In this document: positions 1 to 9,567 of the stretch, in pieces | Position numbering within the stretch: position 1 is the first letter of the stretch | Layout of the letters: each line of letters opens with the position of its first letter | Assembly: GCF_008704655.1 (NCBI RefSeq) | Contig: NZ_CP023688.1 | Coordinates: forward strand, 2,418,001-2,482,000 | Length of the DNA: 64,000 nucleotides | Reading direction: 5' to 3' | Source: Streptomyces rimosus | GTDB taxonomy: Bacteria > Actinomycetota > Actinomycetes > Streptomycetales > Streptomycetaceae | Program-made: the position numbers and the translations under genes | Notes under the pieces: generated by a model | Told to the model about the DNA's origin: nothing | Database searches by the model: none | What the model saw: the letters and a program-made list of their open reading frames with translations, nothing else

Positions 1-1284
1 CGGCAGAAGCCCGCCGATCAGCGCGGCGGCGACGGTCAGGAAGAGGAAGAGCAGGACGTCGTTGGCCAGGCCCGGGCCGTTGTCGAGGGCGGCGAGCAAC
101 AGCGACAGCAGGACCGGCCCTGCCACGCCCAGCAGCCAGCCGGCGATGATCCGGGCCCGGCCCAGCCGGGCCCCGCGCGCGACGGGCAGACCGCGCCCCT
201 TGGCGACCTCGTCGTGGGTGACGATGTGCACGTCCAGGTCGGGCCCGGAATCGCGGGCCACGGTGGCACCGACGCCCGGCCCGAAGACGTACTGCCACGC
301 CTTGCGGCGGCTGGAGCCCAGCACGATCTGGGTGGCGTTGACGCCGCGCGCGAACTCCAGCAGCGCGTTCGGTATGTCGTCGCCTATGACGTGGTGGAAC
401 GTCCCGCCGAGGTCCTCGACGAGGGTGCGCTGTACGGCGAGCTCCTTGGGCGAGGCCGAGGTCAGCCCGTCGCTGCGCGCTATGTAGACGGCGAGCACCT
501 CGCTGCCCGAGCCCTTGGCCGCCATACGGGAGGCGCGGCGGATGAGCGTACGCCCCTCGGGGCCGCCGGTGAGGCCGACGACGATGCGCTCGCGGCCCGC
601 CCAGATCTTGGAAACGCTGTGCTCGGCGCGGTACTGCTGGAGGTATTCGTCCACCCGGTCGGCCACCCACAGCAGCGCCAGCTCCCGCAGAGCGGTCAGA
701 TTGCCCGGCCGGAAGTAGTTCGACAGGGCGGCGTCCACCTTGTCGGGCTTGTAGATGTTGCCGTGCGCCATCCGGCGCCGGATCGCCTCGGGCGACATGT
801 CGACCAGCTCGATCTGGTCGGCCCGGCGGACGATCTCGTCCGGCACCGTCTCGCGCTGCCGCACGCCCGTTATCGACTCGACCACGTCGCCCAGCGATTC
901 GAGGTGCTGGACGTTGACCGTGGAGATCACATCGATCCCGGCCTCCAGCAGCTCCTCGACGTCCTGCCAGCGCTTGGCGTTACGGGAGCCGGGCACATTC
1001 GTGTGCGCGAGCTCGTCGACGAGCGCCACGGCCGGGTCGCGCCGCAGCACCGCGTCCACGTCCATCTCGGTGAACACGGAGCCGCGGTACTCCAGCTCCA
1101 CCCGCTCGATCTGCTCCAGCCCGTGCAGCATGACCTCCGTACGGGGCCGGTCATGATGCTCCACGAACGCCACCACGACGTCCGTCCCGCGCTCCACCCG
1201 CCGGTGCGCCTCGGACAGCATCGAGTACGTCTTTCCGACGCCCGGCGCAGCGCCGAGATAGATCCGTAGCTTCCCGCGTGCCAT
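1..1284 (-). CDS. kdpD: KdpD osmosensitive K+ channel sensor histidine kinase (N-terminal part, cut by window edge)
   Basis: Membrane sensor kinase that controls kdpFABC through the response regulator KdpE under K+ limitation. Only the first ~428 residues are in the window. The ATG at 1284 opens MARGKLRIYLGAAPGVGKTY, the KdpD-family domain with Walker A GAAPGVGKT at about residues 10-18, followed by DELAHTNVPGS near residue 92. A universal-stress-protein-like domain follows (about 240-370, with GSSRRKAW). The first transmembrane segments begin near residue 395 (GWLLGVAGPVLLSLLLAAL). The remaining membrane bundle, HisKA and ATPase domains lie beyond base 1, and kdpE is probably there too. It is separated from kdpFABC by three unrelated genes, which is unusual. 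Family identity is certain; only the extent is unknown. Confidence 0.95.
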   Translation of the reverse strand, partial: MARGKLRIYLGAAPGVGKTYSMLSEAHRRVERGTDVVVAFVEHHDRPRTEVMLHGLEQIERVELEYRGSVFTEMDVDAVLRRDPAVALVDELAHTNVPGSRNAKRWQDVEELLEAGIDVISTVNVQHLESLGDVVESITGVRQRETVPDEIVRRADQIELVDMSPEAIRRRMAHGNIYKPDKVDAALSNYFRPGNLTALRELALLWVADRVDEYLQQYRAEHSVSKIWAGRERIVVGLTGGPEGRTLIRRASRMAAKGSGSEVLAVYIARSDGLTSASPKELAVQRTLVEDLGGTFHHVIGDDIPNALLEFARGVNATQIVLGSSRRKAWQYVFGPGVGATVARDSGPDLDVHIVTHDEVAKGRGLPVARGARLGRARIIAGWLLGVAGPVLLSLLLAALDNGPGLANDVLLFLFLTVAAALIGGLLP

Positions 1285-1409
1285 GGCCCCATTGTCTTAC
1301 GTCCGACCCGCCCCCACCGGGCTGGGCCTCCTGCGACCCTACCGACCACACACCGGCACAAAAGGTGCAGGTGGCGGCTGGGGGGCGGGTCTTTACGGGA
1401 CTCTGATAC

Positions 1410-1437
1410 GGGTGGGGGTGTGCGGGGGTGGTGGGGG
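1410..1437 (+). other. G-quadruplex-type G-run cluster
   Basis: Four G tracts (GGG, then three GGGGG) are separated by loops of 1, 5 and 4 nt. This fits the canonical G3+N1-7 pattern on the + strand. It begins 2 nt past the stop of the leftward ABC permease gene, between that gene and kdpD. Function is unknown; it could slow leftward transcription or simply be compositional. Confidence 0.45.
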
Positions 1438-1438
1438 C

Positions 1439-3358
1439 CTACCCGGTCCCCCGCAAGGCCGCCGCCGGGCGGTGCCGTAGGGCGATGCGGGTGGTCACGA
1501 TCCCTGTTGTGAGGGCGAGGAGGCCCGCGCCGCCCAGGATGAGGGCGACGGTGCCGGGCGCGAGGTGTGGGGTCGGCGAGCCGGTCAGGGCCTGGCTGAA
1601 CACCGCGAGCACCGCTCCGGCCACCGCCGCCCCGACGAGGAGCGCGGCGATGACGACCACGGCGTTCTCCAGGCGCATCATGCGGGCGACCTGGCCGCGG
1701 GTCGCGCCCACCAGGCGCAGGAGCGCGAACTCGCCGGAACGTTCCATCGTGGTCATCACCAGGGTGTTCACGACCGAGATCGAGGTGAAGGCCGTCACCA
1801 CCAGCAGGAGCAGATAGGTGGCGGTCATGGAGGCGTCCCGGTCGCGCAGGGCCTCGGCGCGGTGCGTGGCGTGGTCGAGCACCTGCCAGGACGGCTGGTT
1901 CCTGTGCAGGGACGCCAGGCTGTCGGCCAGCTGCCGCTGGGCGCCGGGGGCGGCACGTACGTACACCACGTCCAGGAGCGGCCGCTCGCCGTCCAGGTGC
2001 CGTGCGGCCAGCCGCTGCGGGAGGACGGCTTCGCCGAAGCCCCTGGAGCGGGTGTAGACCGCCGTGACGTGCAGCTTCTCCGTCCGGTCGTCCTCCATGG
2101 AGACCGTCGCCGTATCGCCGACGCGTACGTGTGCGCGCTGCGCCAGGTCCGTACTCAGGGCGATGTCCCGCGGGCCGAGACGGCCGACGCTCCCAGCGCT
2201 GACCCCCAGGTCGAGGACCTTGTCCAGCGGCCCGTCGGTGACGGCCTGCGCCATGCCGGACGGGCCCTTGAGCGCGTCCTTGTCGGTGAGCACGGTGATG
2301 TACGTCCCCGTGGCGCCCACCGCGGCCCCGGCCCCCGGCACCGTACCGGCCGTGTGCGCGGCAGAGACCGGCAAGCCCGGCCCGTCACTGCGTACCAACT
2401 CGTCGGCGACCAGCCGCTGACGCTCCTGATGCCACTGCTCGTCCCACTTCATCTGCGGGACGAGCAGGGCGACGGCCGCGAAAGCGACCGTGAGGGACAG
2501 TGGCCCCGCGGCGGCGCCCAGCCGCCGATAGCCGCTGCCGAGGTTGCTCTTCACCAGCAGCCCGATGGAGGGGAACAGGGCCCGGCACAGCACTCCGAAG
2601 ACGCCTCCCGCCAGCTTGCCCACCCACGGGCTGAGCAGGGCGACGGCGACCATCAGGACCATGACCATGCTCACGGCCGTGTTCGCGGCATCCGAGCCGC
2701 CCGAACTGCCGATCGCCACGAGCCCCCAGATCCCCGCCGCCAGGACCGCCAGGCCGAGGCAGGTGCGGATCGCCCCGACGCGCCGGCGGGGCACCGACGC
2801 TTCGCCCAGCGCCGGCAACGCGCGGACCCGGGAGGCCCGTCTGCCACTGCTCCACACGGCCGCTTCGGCGGTCACCCAGCAGATCAGCACGGCGGTCAGC
2901 ACACTGACCGGGCCGAAGCCGAGCGGGAAGGCGGACGGGATCATGCCCCGGGCCACCAGCCAGGCCCGCAGCCCGTCCGCCAGGAGCACGCCGAGTCCGC
3001 AGCCCGGGACGGCGGCGACAGCGGTGATGACGAGCACTTCGTAGGCGATCAGCCGGCGGACCTGGCCGGGGGTCGCGGCGATGGCGCGCAGCAGGGCGAT
3101 CTCCCGCGTCCGCTGCTGGACCGACAGGGAGAAGGTGCCCGCCACCGCGAAGGCCATGACGAACAGGCAGACGAAGCCGAACGGAACGACGAAGGACACC
3201 ACATCCGCGCCGCCCTGCGCCGGGGACGCTCCGGCCCCGGCGTCGAGCAGCACCGCGCAGGAGGTGGTCAGGACCAGTGCGCAGAGCATGGTGACGAACG
3301 AACCGGCGAAGGACACTTTGCGGGACCGGATGGTCCACCACGCCAGTGGGAGGAGCAC
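1439..3358 (-). CDS. ABC transporter permease, MacB/FtsX-like (two FtsX domains)
   Basis: Membrane half of an ABC exporter of the MacB/LolC/FtsX type, 639 aa, GTG start at 3358. The N terminus (LLPLAWWTIRSRKVSFAGSF) leads into a first membrane segment. A first FtsX domain follows, with the typical QQRTREIALLRAIAATPGQV stretch near residues 80-100. A large extracytoplasmic loop holds roughly residues 300-500. The second FtsX domain near the C terminus has MTTMERSGEFALLRLVGATR. The gene starts 3 nt after the stop of the ATPase gene, so the two form one operon. Substrate is not readable from sequence; such actinobacterial pairs are often linked to export of peptides, lipids or drugs. The operon interrupts an otherwise kdp-related block. 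Confidence 0.9.
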   Translation of the reverse strand: MLLPLAWWTIRSRKVSFAGSFVTMLCALVLTTSCAVLLDAGAGASPAQGGADVVSFVVPFGFVCLFVMAFAVAGTFSLSVQQRTREIALLRAIAATPGQVRRLIAYEVLVITAVAAVPGCGLGVLLADGLRAWLVARGMIPSAFPLGFGPVSVLTAVLICWVTAEAAVWSSGRRASRVRALPALGEASVPRRRVGAIRTCLGLAVLAAGIWGLVAIGSSGGSDAANTAVSMVMVLMVAVALLSPWVGKLAGGVFGVLCRALFPSIGLLVKSNLGSGYRRLGAAAGPLSLTVAFAAVALLVPQMKWDEQWHQERQRLVADELVRSDGPGLPVSAAHTAGTVPGAGAAVGATGTYITVLTDKDALKGPSGMAQAVTDGPLDKVLDLGVSAGSVGRLGPRDIALSTDLAQRAHVRVGDTATVSMEDDRTEKLHVTAVYTRSRGFGEAVLPQRLAARHLDGERPLLDVVYVRAAPGAQRQLADSLASLHRNQPSWQVLDHATHRAEALRDRDASMTATYLLLLVVTAFTSISVVNTLVMTTMERSGEFALLRLVGATRGQVARMMRLENAVVVIAALLVGAAVAGAVLAVFSQALTGSPTPHLAPGTVALILGGAGLLALTTGIVTTRIALRHRPAAALRGTG

Positions 3359-3361
3359 GGC

Positions 3362-4186
3362 TCACACTCCCAGACGGGTCATGCGCTCGGCGATGGCCTC
3401 CGCCGACGTCCGGTGCAGGACATCGGTGACGCGTCCGTCCGCCAACAGCAGCACGGCGTCGGCGTACGAGGCGGCCACCGGATCGTGGGTCACCATCAGG
3501 ACCGTCTGCCCGACCTCGTCCACGAGTTGGCGCAGGAGTTCCAGTACGTTGCGTGCCGAGGTGGTGTCCAGGGCTCCGGTGGGCTCGTCGGCGAATACCA
3601 CTTCGGGACGGGTGATCAGGGCTCGGGCGATGGCCACACGCTGCTGCTGGCCGCCGGACAGTTCGCCGGGCCGGTGCTTGCGGCGGTCGGTGAGGCCGAC
3701 GTAGGCGAGCAGTTGCTCCAGCCAGCCGGTGTCGAGGCGCAGGCGGCGGCCGGCCAGCCGTACCGGGAGGGTGATGTTCTGTTCCGCCGTCAGCGCCGGG
3801 AGAAGATTGAATCCCTGGAAGACGAATCCGACGCGTTCGCGCCGTAATTGGGTCAGTTGTCGCTCGTTCAGCGGGGCCAGGTCCCGGCCGGCGATCTCCA
3901 CCGTCCCCCGGTCCGGGCGTTCCAGGCCGGAAGCGCAGTGCAGGAACGTGCTCTTGCCCGATCCGGAGGGGCCCATGACGGCGGTGAACGATCCGTAGGG
4001 TAACTCCGCCGTGACATCGTCGAGCGCCGTGACGGCGGCTCTGCCGCTGCCGTGCGACTTGGTCACGCTGTTGAGGCGCACTGCCCAGGGGGAATGCCGT
4101 GCCCCGGCGTCTCCCCTGGACCGGCTGGGGGCCGCCGCCCCGTCCTCGTGGTGGTGGTAGATCGCCGAGCCTGCGTGCTTGTCCAC
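3362..4186 (-). CDS. ABC transporter ATP-binding protein (MacB/LolD type)
   Basis: ATPase subunit partnering the adjacent FtsX-like permease, 274 aa. It shows Walker A GPSGSGKST (~72-80), Q-loop FVFQGFNLLP, signature LSGGQQQRVAIARAL, Walker B VVFADEPTGALDT and switch histidine VTHDP. These are all intact and typical of LolD/MacB ATPases. A GTG at 4186 gives a ~35-residue N-terminal extension rich in His, Gly and Ala before the ATPase core (VRLNSVTKSHG), so the true start could lie slightly downstream. It is transcribed with the permease and diverges from the acetyltransferase gene at 4360, so the 4187-4359 gap should hold both promoters. Confidence 0.93.
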   Translation of the reverse strand: MDKHAGSAIYHHHEDGAAAPSRSRGDAGARHSPWAVRLNSVTKSHGSGRAAVTALDDVTAELPYGSFTAVMGPSGSGKSTFLHCASGLERPDRGTVEIAGRDLAPLNERQLTQLRRERVGFVFQGFNLLPALTAEQNITLPVRLAGRRLRLDTGWLEQLLAYVGLTDRRKHRPGELSGGQQQRVAIARALITRPEVVFADEPTGALDTTSARNVLELLRQLVDEVGQTVLMVTHDPVAASYADAVLLLADGRVTDVLHRTSAEAIAERMTRLGV

Positions 4187-4359
4187 GAACGTTCTCTTTC
4201 CTCAAGGAACACCGCGCGCGGCGGCCAACGCCCGCCTCGCGCAAACCCGGTCGTCATAGCACGGCGGCTCGCACCCAGCAGGCGCTGCGCACGGCCGGTG
4301 CGCTCTTTCACGCCACGAAACAACTGGCTCTCCCCCACCCGTTCCGGGATCATCCCCCC

Positions 4360-4899
4360 ATGACCGACGCACACCCCCTCCTCGCCCACACCGCCGAACT
4401 CGACGCCCGCACCCGCGCCGCGGCCAAAGCCCTCCTCCACGACGTCTTCGAAGGCGACATGACCGACGAGGACTGGGACCATGCCCTGGGTGGTGTGCAT
4501 GCCCTGGTGTGGGAGGGCGAGGAGCTGATCGGGCACGCTTCGGTGGTGCAGCGTCAGATGGTGCATGCCGGACGGCCTCTGCGGTGCGGTTACGTGGAGG
4601 GGGTCGGCGTCCGCGCGGACCGGCGTGGGCGGGGGCATGGGGCGGCCATGATGACGGCTCTGGAGCGGGTCGTACGCGACGCCTACGACCTGGGCGCCCT
4701 CAGTGCGTCCGACGGGGCCGCCGACTTCTACGCGGCGCGGGGCTGGCAGCTGTGGCGCGGCCCCTCGTACACGCTGGCCCCGGGCGGGCTGGAGCGTACC
4801 GAGGAGGAGGACGGCGGGATCTATGTGCTGCCGGGGGCTGTGCCGCTGGATCTGACGGGGGACTTGGCTTGTGATTGGCGGAGTGGGGACGTCTGGTAG
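4360..4899 (+). CDS. aac(2')-I: AAC(2')-I-like aminoglycoside 2'-N-acetyltransferase (GNAT family)
   Basis: GNAT-fold acetyltransferase, 179 aa, closely resembling mycobacterial AAC(2')-Ic. Shared landmarks are LVHTA-like LLAHTAELD at the N terminus, LGGVHALVW, RCGYVEGVGVRAD followed by the acetyl-CoA motif RRGRGHGAAMM, GALSASDGAADFYAARGW, LAPGG, and the C-terminal end CDWRSGDVW. AAC(2')-I enzymes acetylate the 2'-amino group of gentamicin, tobramycin and kanamycin-type drugs; in mycobacteria they are chromosomal and may have another physiological role. The reading frame stays open upstream, but the ATG at 4360 aligns with the family start. No clear Shine-Dalgarno precedes it (C run), so expression may be weak or leaderless. 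It is divergent from the ABC exporter and convergent with kdpC. Confidence 0.85.
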   Translation: MTDAHPLLAHTAELDARTRAAAKALLHDVFEGDMTDEDWDHALGGVHALVWEGEELIGHASVVQRQMVHAGRPLRCGYVEGVGVRADRRGRGHGAAMMTALERVVRDAYDLGALSASDGAADFYAARGWQLWRGPSYTLAPGGLERTEEEDGGIYVLPGAVPLDLTGDLACDWRSGDVW

Positions 4900-4931
4900 C
4901 AGGCGGCCGGTAGCGCGCGTACGGGAACGGG

Positions 4932-4963
4932 GGCGGGCCGGTGGTGTGCACCACCGGCCCGCC
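4932..4963. terminator. Bidirectional terminator hairpin
   Basis: Perfect 15-bp inverted repeat (GGCGGGCCGGTGGTG and its complement) with a 2-nt centre, placed between the convergent ends of the acetyltransferase gene (4899) and kdpC (4977). Confidence 0.85.
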
Positions 4964-4976
4964 GTAAAGCACCTGC

Positions 4977-5630
4977 CTACTTGGTCAGTTCCCGCAGCCC
5001 CATGTTCAGCTTCAGGACATTGACCCTGGGCTCCCCCATGAAGCCCAGGACGCGGCCCTCGGTCGTGTCCTCCACCAGGCGTTCGACCTTTGCGCGGTCC
5101 AGGTGGTTTTCCTTGGCTACGCGGTTGACCTGGAGTTTCGCGTACGCCGGGGAGATGTCCGGGTCGAGGCCGGAGCCGGAGGAGGTGACGGCGTCGGCGG
5201 GGACCTGGGACTGGGGGACGCCGTAGGTGTCGGCGACCCACTGCTTGCGTTCCTTGACGGCGGCGATCAGGTCGGTGTTGGTGGCGCCCTGGTTGGTGGC
5301 ACCGGAGACCTGGAGGTCGTACTGGGTGTTGACGTCGTTGGTCTTGTTGCTGCCGAGTCCCGCGGACGGGCGGGGCTGGAAGTAGCGCAGGTCCGGGATG
5401 GGGTTGCCCTTGCTGTCCTTGCCCTTGTCGTAGCGTTGGCCGAGGAGTTCGGAGCCGACGGCCTTGCCGTTCTGTGTCACCTCGGAGCCGTTGGCCTTGC
5501 CGTTGAAGGCGGCCTGGGCGATGCCGGTGACGACGAGCGGATAGATCACGCCGCAGACCACGGTCAGGACGAGCAGGGCGCGCAGCCCGGCGCCGAAGAG
5601 GCGGGCACTGTTGCGTACCGCGTTGTTCAT
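4977..5630 (-). CDS. kdpC: KdpC, K+-transporting ATPase subunit C
   Basis: Small single-span subunit of the KdpFABC high-affinity K+ uptake pump, 217 aa, ATG at 5630. One N-terminal transmembrane helix (FGAGLRALLVLTVVCGVIYPLVVTGIAQAAF) is followed by an extracytoplasmic domain with family features. These are GSELLGQ, YFQPRPSA and an S-G-A-T-N repeat. Then come SGSGLDPDISPAYA, a conserved C-terminal VARENHL-like VAKENHLD, and GEPRVNVLKLN. It begins 7 nt after kdpB ends, so it is the last gene of the kdpFABC operon. KdpC stabilises the KdpB nucleotide site. Nothing looks damaged. Confidence 0.97.
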   Translation of the reverse strand: MNNAVRNSARLFGAGLRALLVLTVVCGVIYPLVVTGIAQAAFNGKANGSEVTQNGKAVGSELLGQRYDKGKDSKGNPIPDLRYFQPRPSAGLGSNKTNDVNTQYDLQVSGATNQGATNTDLIAAVKERKQWVADTYGVPQSQVPADAVTSSGSGLDPDISPAYAKLQVNRVAKENHLDRAKVERLVEDTTEGRVLGFMGEPRVNVLKLNMGLRELTK

Positions 5631-5636
5631 GGGGAA

Positions 5637-7751
5637 TCACCCGATCCCGGGGATCAGCGAGATGAGCAGGTCGATGAGTTTGATGCCGATGAACGGGGCG
5701 ATCAGGCCGCCCAGTCCGTAGATGCCGAGGTTGCGGCGGAGCATCCGGTCCGCGCTCACCGGGCGGTAGCGCACGCCCTTGAGGGCCAGCGGGACCAGCG
5801 CCACGATGATCAGCGCGTTGAAGATGATCGCGGACAGGATCGCGGACTGCGAGCTGTGCAGCCGCATGATGTTGAGCGTGTCCAGGCCCGGGTAGGCCAC
5901 CGCGAACATCGCCGGGATGATCGCGAAGTACTTCGCGACGTCGTTGGCGATCGAGAAGGTGGTCAGGGCGCCCCGGGTGATCAGGAGCTGTTTGCCGATC
6001 TCGACGATCTCGATGAGCTTGGTCGGGTTGGAGTCCAGGTCCACCATGTTCCCGGCCTCCTTGGCGGCCGAGGTGCCGGTGTTCATGGCCACGCCGACGT
6101 CCGCCTGGGCCAGCGCCGGCGCGTCGTTGGTGCCGTCGCCGGTCATGGCGACCAGCTTGCCGCCGGCCTGTTCGCGCTTGATCAGCGCCATCTTGTCCTC
6201 GGGCGTGGCCTCCGCGAGGAAGTCGTCCACGCCCGCCTCGTCGGCGATGGCCTTGGCCGTCAGCGGGTTGTCGCCCGTGATCATGACGGTCTTGATGCCC
6301 ATCTTGCGCAACTCGACGAAGCGTTCGCGCATGCCGTCCTTGACGACGTCCTTGAGGTGGATGACGCCCAGGACGCGAGCGCCCCGCTCGTCCTCCAGGG
6401 CGACCAGCAGCGGCGTACCGCCCGCCTCGGAGATGCCGTTGGCCAGCCGGTCGGCGTCGTCGGGGACCGTGCCGCCGCTCTCGCGCACCCAGGCGATGAC
6501 GGAGCCGGTCGCGCCCTTGCGGACCCGGCGTACGGTGCCGTGCTCGGTCACGTCCACGCCCGACATGCGGGTCTGGGCGGTGAAGGGCACCCACGTCGCG
6601 TCGACCAGTTCGCCCTGGTGGCGCTCGCGCAGCCCGTACTTCTCCTTGGCGAGGACGACGATGGAGCGGCCCTCGGGGGTCTCGTCGGCGAGTGAGGACA
6701 GCTGGGCCGCGTCCGCGACCTCGGCCTCCGTGACGCCCTTGACCGGTACGAACTCGGCGGCCTGGCGGTTGCCGAGGGTGATGGTGCCGGTCTTGTCGAG
6801 CAGCAGCGTCGAGACGTCGCCGGCGGCCTCGACCGCGCGCCCGGACATCGCCAGGACGTTGCGCTGGACCAGCCGGTCCATGCCCGCGATGCCGATGGCC
6901 GACAGCAGCGCGCCGATCGTCGTGGGGATCAGGCAGACCAGCAGCGCCAGCAGCACGATCATGGGCTGTTCGGCGCCCGCGTAGACCGCGAACGGCTGGA
7001 GCGTGACGACGGCCAGCAGGAAGACGACGGTGAGCGAGGCGAGCAGGATGTTCAGCGCGATCTCGTTCGGCGTCTTCTGCCGGGCGGCGCCCTCGACCAG
7101 GTTGATCATCCGGTCGATGAAGGTCTCGCCGGGCTTGGTGGTGATCTTGATGACGATACGGTCGGAGAGCACCTTCGTACCGCCGGTGACCGCGGACCGG
7201 TCCCCGCCGGACTCGCGGATGACCGGCGCCGACTCGCCCGTGATGGCCGACTCGTCGACCGACGCGACGCCCTCGACGACATCGCCGTCACCGGGGATGA
7301 TGTCGCCCGCCTCGCAGACGACGAGGTCGCCGATGCGCAGGTCGGTGCCGGGCACCTGCTCCTCGGTGTCGCCGCTCAGCCGGCGGGCCACGGTGTCCGT
7401 CTTGGCCTTGCGCAGCGTGTCCGCCTGCGCCTTGCCGCGGCCCTCGGCCACCGCCTCCGCCAGGTTGGCGAAGATCACCGTGAGCCAGAGCCAGACGGCG
7501 ATGGCCCAGCCGAACCAGTCCCCCGGCGACATCAGCGCGAAGACCGTGGTCAGCACCGAGCCGACCTCGACCACGAACATCACCGGGGACTTGACCATCA
7601 CCCGGGGGTCCAGCTTGCGCATCGCGTCCGGCAGCGACTTGACCAGCTGCTTGGGGTCGAAGAGCCCCCCGCCGACGCGGCCGTCGCCGTCCGGCTGGTG
7701 CCCTGCGGGCACGTCCTGGTGGGGCGCGCGGGTCGGTGTTGCGGTGGACAT
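5637..7751 (-). CDS. kdpB: KdpB, K+-transporting P-type ATPase subunit B
   Basis: Catalytic P-type ATPase subunit of KdpFABC, 704 aa. It carries the phosphatase loop TGES (AITGESAPV), the phosphorylation site [13 protein letters not shown], the hinge [21 protein letters not shown], and the membrane helices expected of the type IA family. The ATG at 7751 is chosen because AGGAG lies about 9 nt upstream. An in-frame GTG at 7796 overlaps the kdpA stop (GTGA) and would add 15 residues, so translational coupling from it is also possible. Its length matches the family (~680-710). Together with KdpA (ion channel-like), KdpC and KdpF it forms the ATP-driven K+ pump. Confidence 0.97.
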   Translation of the reverse strand: MSTATPTRAPHQDVPAGHQPDGDGRVGGGLFDPKQLVKSLPDAMRKLDPRVMVKSPVMFVVEVGSVLTTVFALMSPGDWFGWAIAVWLWLTVIFANLAEAVAEGRGKAQADTLRKAKTDTVARRLSGDTEEQVPGTDLRIGDLVVCEAGDIIPGDGDVVEGVASVDESAITGESAPVIRESGGDRSAVTGGTKVLSDRIVIKITTKPGETFIDRMINLVEGAARQKTPNEIALNILLASLTVVFLLAVVTLQPFAVYAGAEQPMIVLLALLVCLIPTTIGALLSAIGIAGMDRLVQRNVLAMSGRAVEAAGDVSTLLLDKTGTITLGNRQAAEFVPVKGVTEAEVADAAQLSSLADETPEGRSIVVLAKEKYGLRERHQGELVDATWVPFTAQTRMSGVDVTEHGTVRRVRKGATGSVIAWVRESGGTVPDDADRLANGISEAGGTPLLVALEDERGARVLGVIHLKDVVKDGMRERFVELRKMGIKTVMITGDNPLTAKAIADEAGVDDFLAEATPEDKMALIKREQAGGKLVAMTGDGTNDAPALAQADVGVAMNTGTSAAKEAGNMVDLDSNPTKLIEIVEIGKQLLITRGALTTFSIANDVAKYFAIIPAMFAVAYPGLDTLNIMRLHSSQSAILSAIIFNALIIVALVPLALKGVRYRPVSADRMLRRNLGIYGLGGLIAPFIGIKLIDLLISLIPGIG

Positions 7752-7792
7752 GGAGCGGCGCTCCTCTTGCTGTGCGTCGTTTACGTCGGTGG

Positions 7793-9469
7793 TCACGACA
7801 GCCCCTCCGCGATCGGGCCGAGCGCCAGTGCCGGGAAGTACGTCAGACCGGTGATGATCAGGATCGTGCCGACCAGCAGCCCCGCGAAGAGCGGCTTCTC
7901 GGTACGGAGCGTGCCGGCGGTCTCCGGGACCGGCTTCTGCCCGGCGAGCGAGCCGGCCAGCGCCAGGACGAACACCATCGGCAGGAAGCGGCCGAGCAGC
8001 ATCGCCAGCCCGATCGTGGTGTTGTACCAGGGGGTGTTGGCGTTCAGGCCGCCGAAGGCCGAGCCGTTGTTGTTGGCGCCGGAGGTGAAGGCGTACAGCA
8101 CCTCGGAGAAGCCGTGCGGTCCGGCGCCCAGCGCCTTGGTGTTGAGGATCGAGCCGAGCGCGTCCGGCAGCACCATCGAGGCGGCGGTGAAGCCGAGCAC
8201 CAGCGTCGGGGTGATGAGGATGTAGCAGGCCGCGAGCTTGATCTCGCGGGTGCCGATCTTCTTGCCCAGGTACTCGGGGGTACGGCCCACCATCAGGCCC
8301 GCGATGAACACCGCGATGACGGCCATCACGAGCATGCCGTACAGGCCGGAGCCGACGCCGCCGGGCGCGATCTCGCCGAGCATCATGCCCAGCAGCTGGA
8401 TGCCGCCGCCGAAGGCGGTGAAGGAGTCGTGGAAGGAGTCCACGGCGCCGGTCGAGGTGAGGGTGGTGGCCACCGAGAAGATCGACGAGCCGCCGATCCC
8501 GAAGCGCGTCTCCTTGCCCTCCAGCGCGCCGCCGGCCGCCTGGAGCGCCGGGCCGCCGTGCGCGAACTCGGTCCACATCATCAGGGCGGTGAAGCCGAGC
8601 CAGATGACGCCCATGGTGGCCAGGACCGCGTAGCCCTGCCGTACGTTGCCGACCAGCTTGCCGAAGGTACGGGTCAGCGAGAACGGGATGACCAGGATGA
8701 GGAAGACCTCGAAGAGGTTGGTGAACCCGTTGGGGTTCTCGAAGGGGTGGGCCGAGTTGGCGTTGAAGTAACCGCCCCCGTTGGTGCCCAGCTCCTTGAT
8801 GACCTCCTGGGAGGCGACCGCGCCGCCGTTGGTCTGCTGGGTGCCGCCCATGAACTGCCCGACCTCGTGGATACCGGAGAAGTTCTGGATGGCGCCGCAC
8901 GCGACGAGGACGAGCGCCCCGATCACGGCGATCGGTATCAGCACCCGCACGGTGCCGCGTACCAGGTCGGCCCAGAAGTTGCCGAGGTCCCCGGTACGGG
9001 CGCGGGAGAAGCCGCGTACGAGGGCGATCGCGACGGCCATGCCGGTCGCGGCCGAGACGAAGTTCTGCACCGCCAGACCGGCCGTCTGCACGACGTGGCC
9101 CATGGCCTGTTCGCCGCTGTACGACTGCCAGTTGGTGTTGGCCACAAAGGACGCGGCGGTGTTGAACGCCTGGTCCGGACTGATAGAGGCGAAGCCGAAC
9201 GACAGCGGCAGGCTGCCCTGCAGCCGCTGGAGCAGGTAGAGGAAGAGCACTCCGGCAAGGGAGAACGCGAGGACGCCTCGCAGGTACGCGGGCCAGCGCA
9301 TCTCGGTGTCCGGATTGGCGCCGATGCAGCGGTAGATGATCTTTTCGACGCGCAGGTGCTTGCGGGAGCTGTACGTGGCGGCCATGTAGTCGCCGAGGGG
9401 GCGGTACGCCAGGGCGAGCGCGGCCACGAGCGCGATGAGCTGGAGCACGCCGGCCAGGATGGGGCTCAT
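7793..9469 (-). CDS. kdpA: KdpA, K+-transporting ATPase subunit A
   Basis: Potassium-binding, channel-like subunit of the Kdp pump, 558 aa, ATG at 9469. About ten transmembrane helices are visible. Family landmarks include YMAATYSS near residue 30, the repeated pore-loop glycines of the selectivity filters ([31 protein letters not shown]) and [17 protein letters not shown]. It starts 8 nt after kdpF ends and ends at 7793, where its TGA overlaps a GTG in the kdpB frame. Its length and the glycine-rich filters indicate a functional protein. Confidence 0.97.
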   Translation of the reverse strand: MSPILAGVLQLIALVAALALAYRPLGDYMAATYSSRKHLRVEKIIYRCIGANPDTEMRWPAYLRGVLAFSLAGVLFLYLLQRLQGSLPLSFGFASISPDQAFNTAASFVANTNWQSYSGEQAMGHVVQTAGLAVQNFVSAATGMAVAIALVRGFSRARTGDLGNFWADLVRGTVRVLIPIAVIGALVLVACGAIQNFSGIHEVGQFMGGTQQTNGGAVASQEVIKELGTNGGGYFNANSAHPFENPNGFTNLFEVFLILVIPFSLTRTFGKLVGNVRQGYAVLATMGVIWLGFTALMMWTEFAHGGPALQAAGGALEGKETRFGIGGSSIFSVATTLTSTGAVDSFHDSFTAFGGGIQLLGMMLGEIAPGGVGSGLYGMLVMAVIAVFIAGLMVGRTPEYLGKKIGTREIKLAACYILITPTLVLGFTAASMVLPDALGSILNTKALGAGPHGFSEVLYAFTSGANNNGSAFGGLNANTPWYNTTIGLAMLLGRFLPMVFVLALAGSLAGQKPVPETAGTLRTEKPLFAGLLVGTILIITGLTYFPALALGPIAEGLS

Positions 9470-9477
9470 AGGGACGC

Positions 9478-9567
9478 TCAGAACCTCTCCGGGAAGACGA
9501 GGGCGAGGACCAGGTAGCCGAGCAGGGCGACGGCGACGATCAGACCGACGACGTTCTCGATGGTCAC
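9478..9567 (-). CDS. kdpF: KdpF, K+-transporting ATPase stabilising peptide
   Basis: A 29-residue single-span peptide with GTG at 9567 and TGA at 9478-9480. It reads [19 protein letters not shown], then [10 protein letters not shown]. The pattern (x-x-x-N-x-x-G-L followed by hydrophobics and a terminal P-E-[RK]-F) is the KdpF signature. KdpF stabilises the KdpABC complex in the membrane. Its start overlaps the stop of the 27-codon ORF just upstream (GTGA arrangement), and it lies 8 nt before kdpA, so translation is probably coupled. It is below the size normally reported by gene callers. Confidence 0.9.
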   Translation of the reverse strand: MTIENVVGLIVAVALLGYLVLALVFPERF

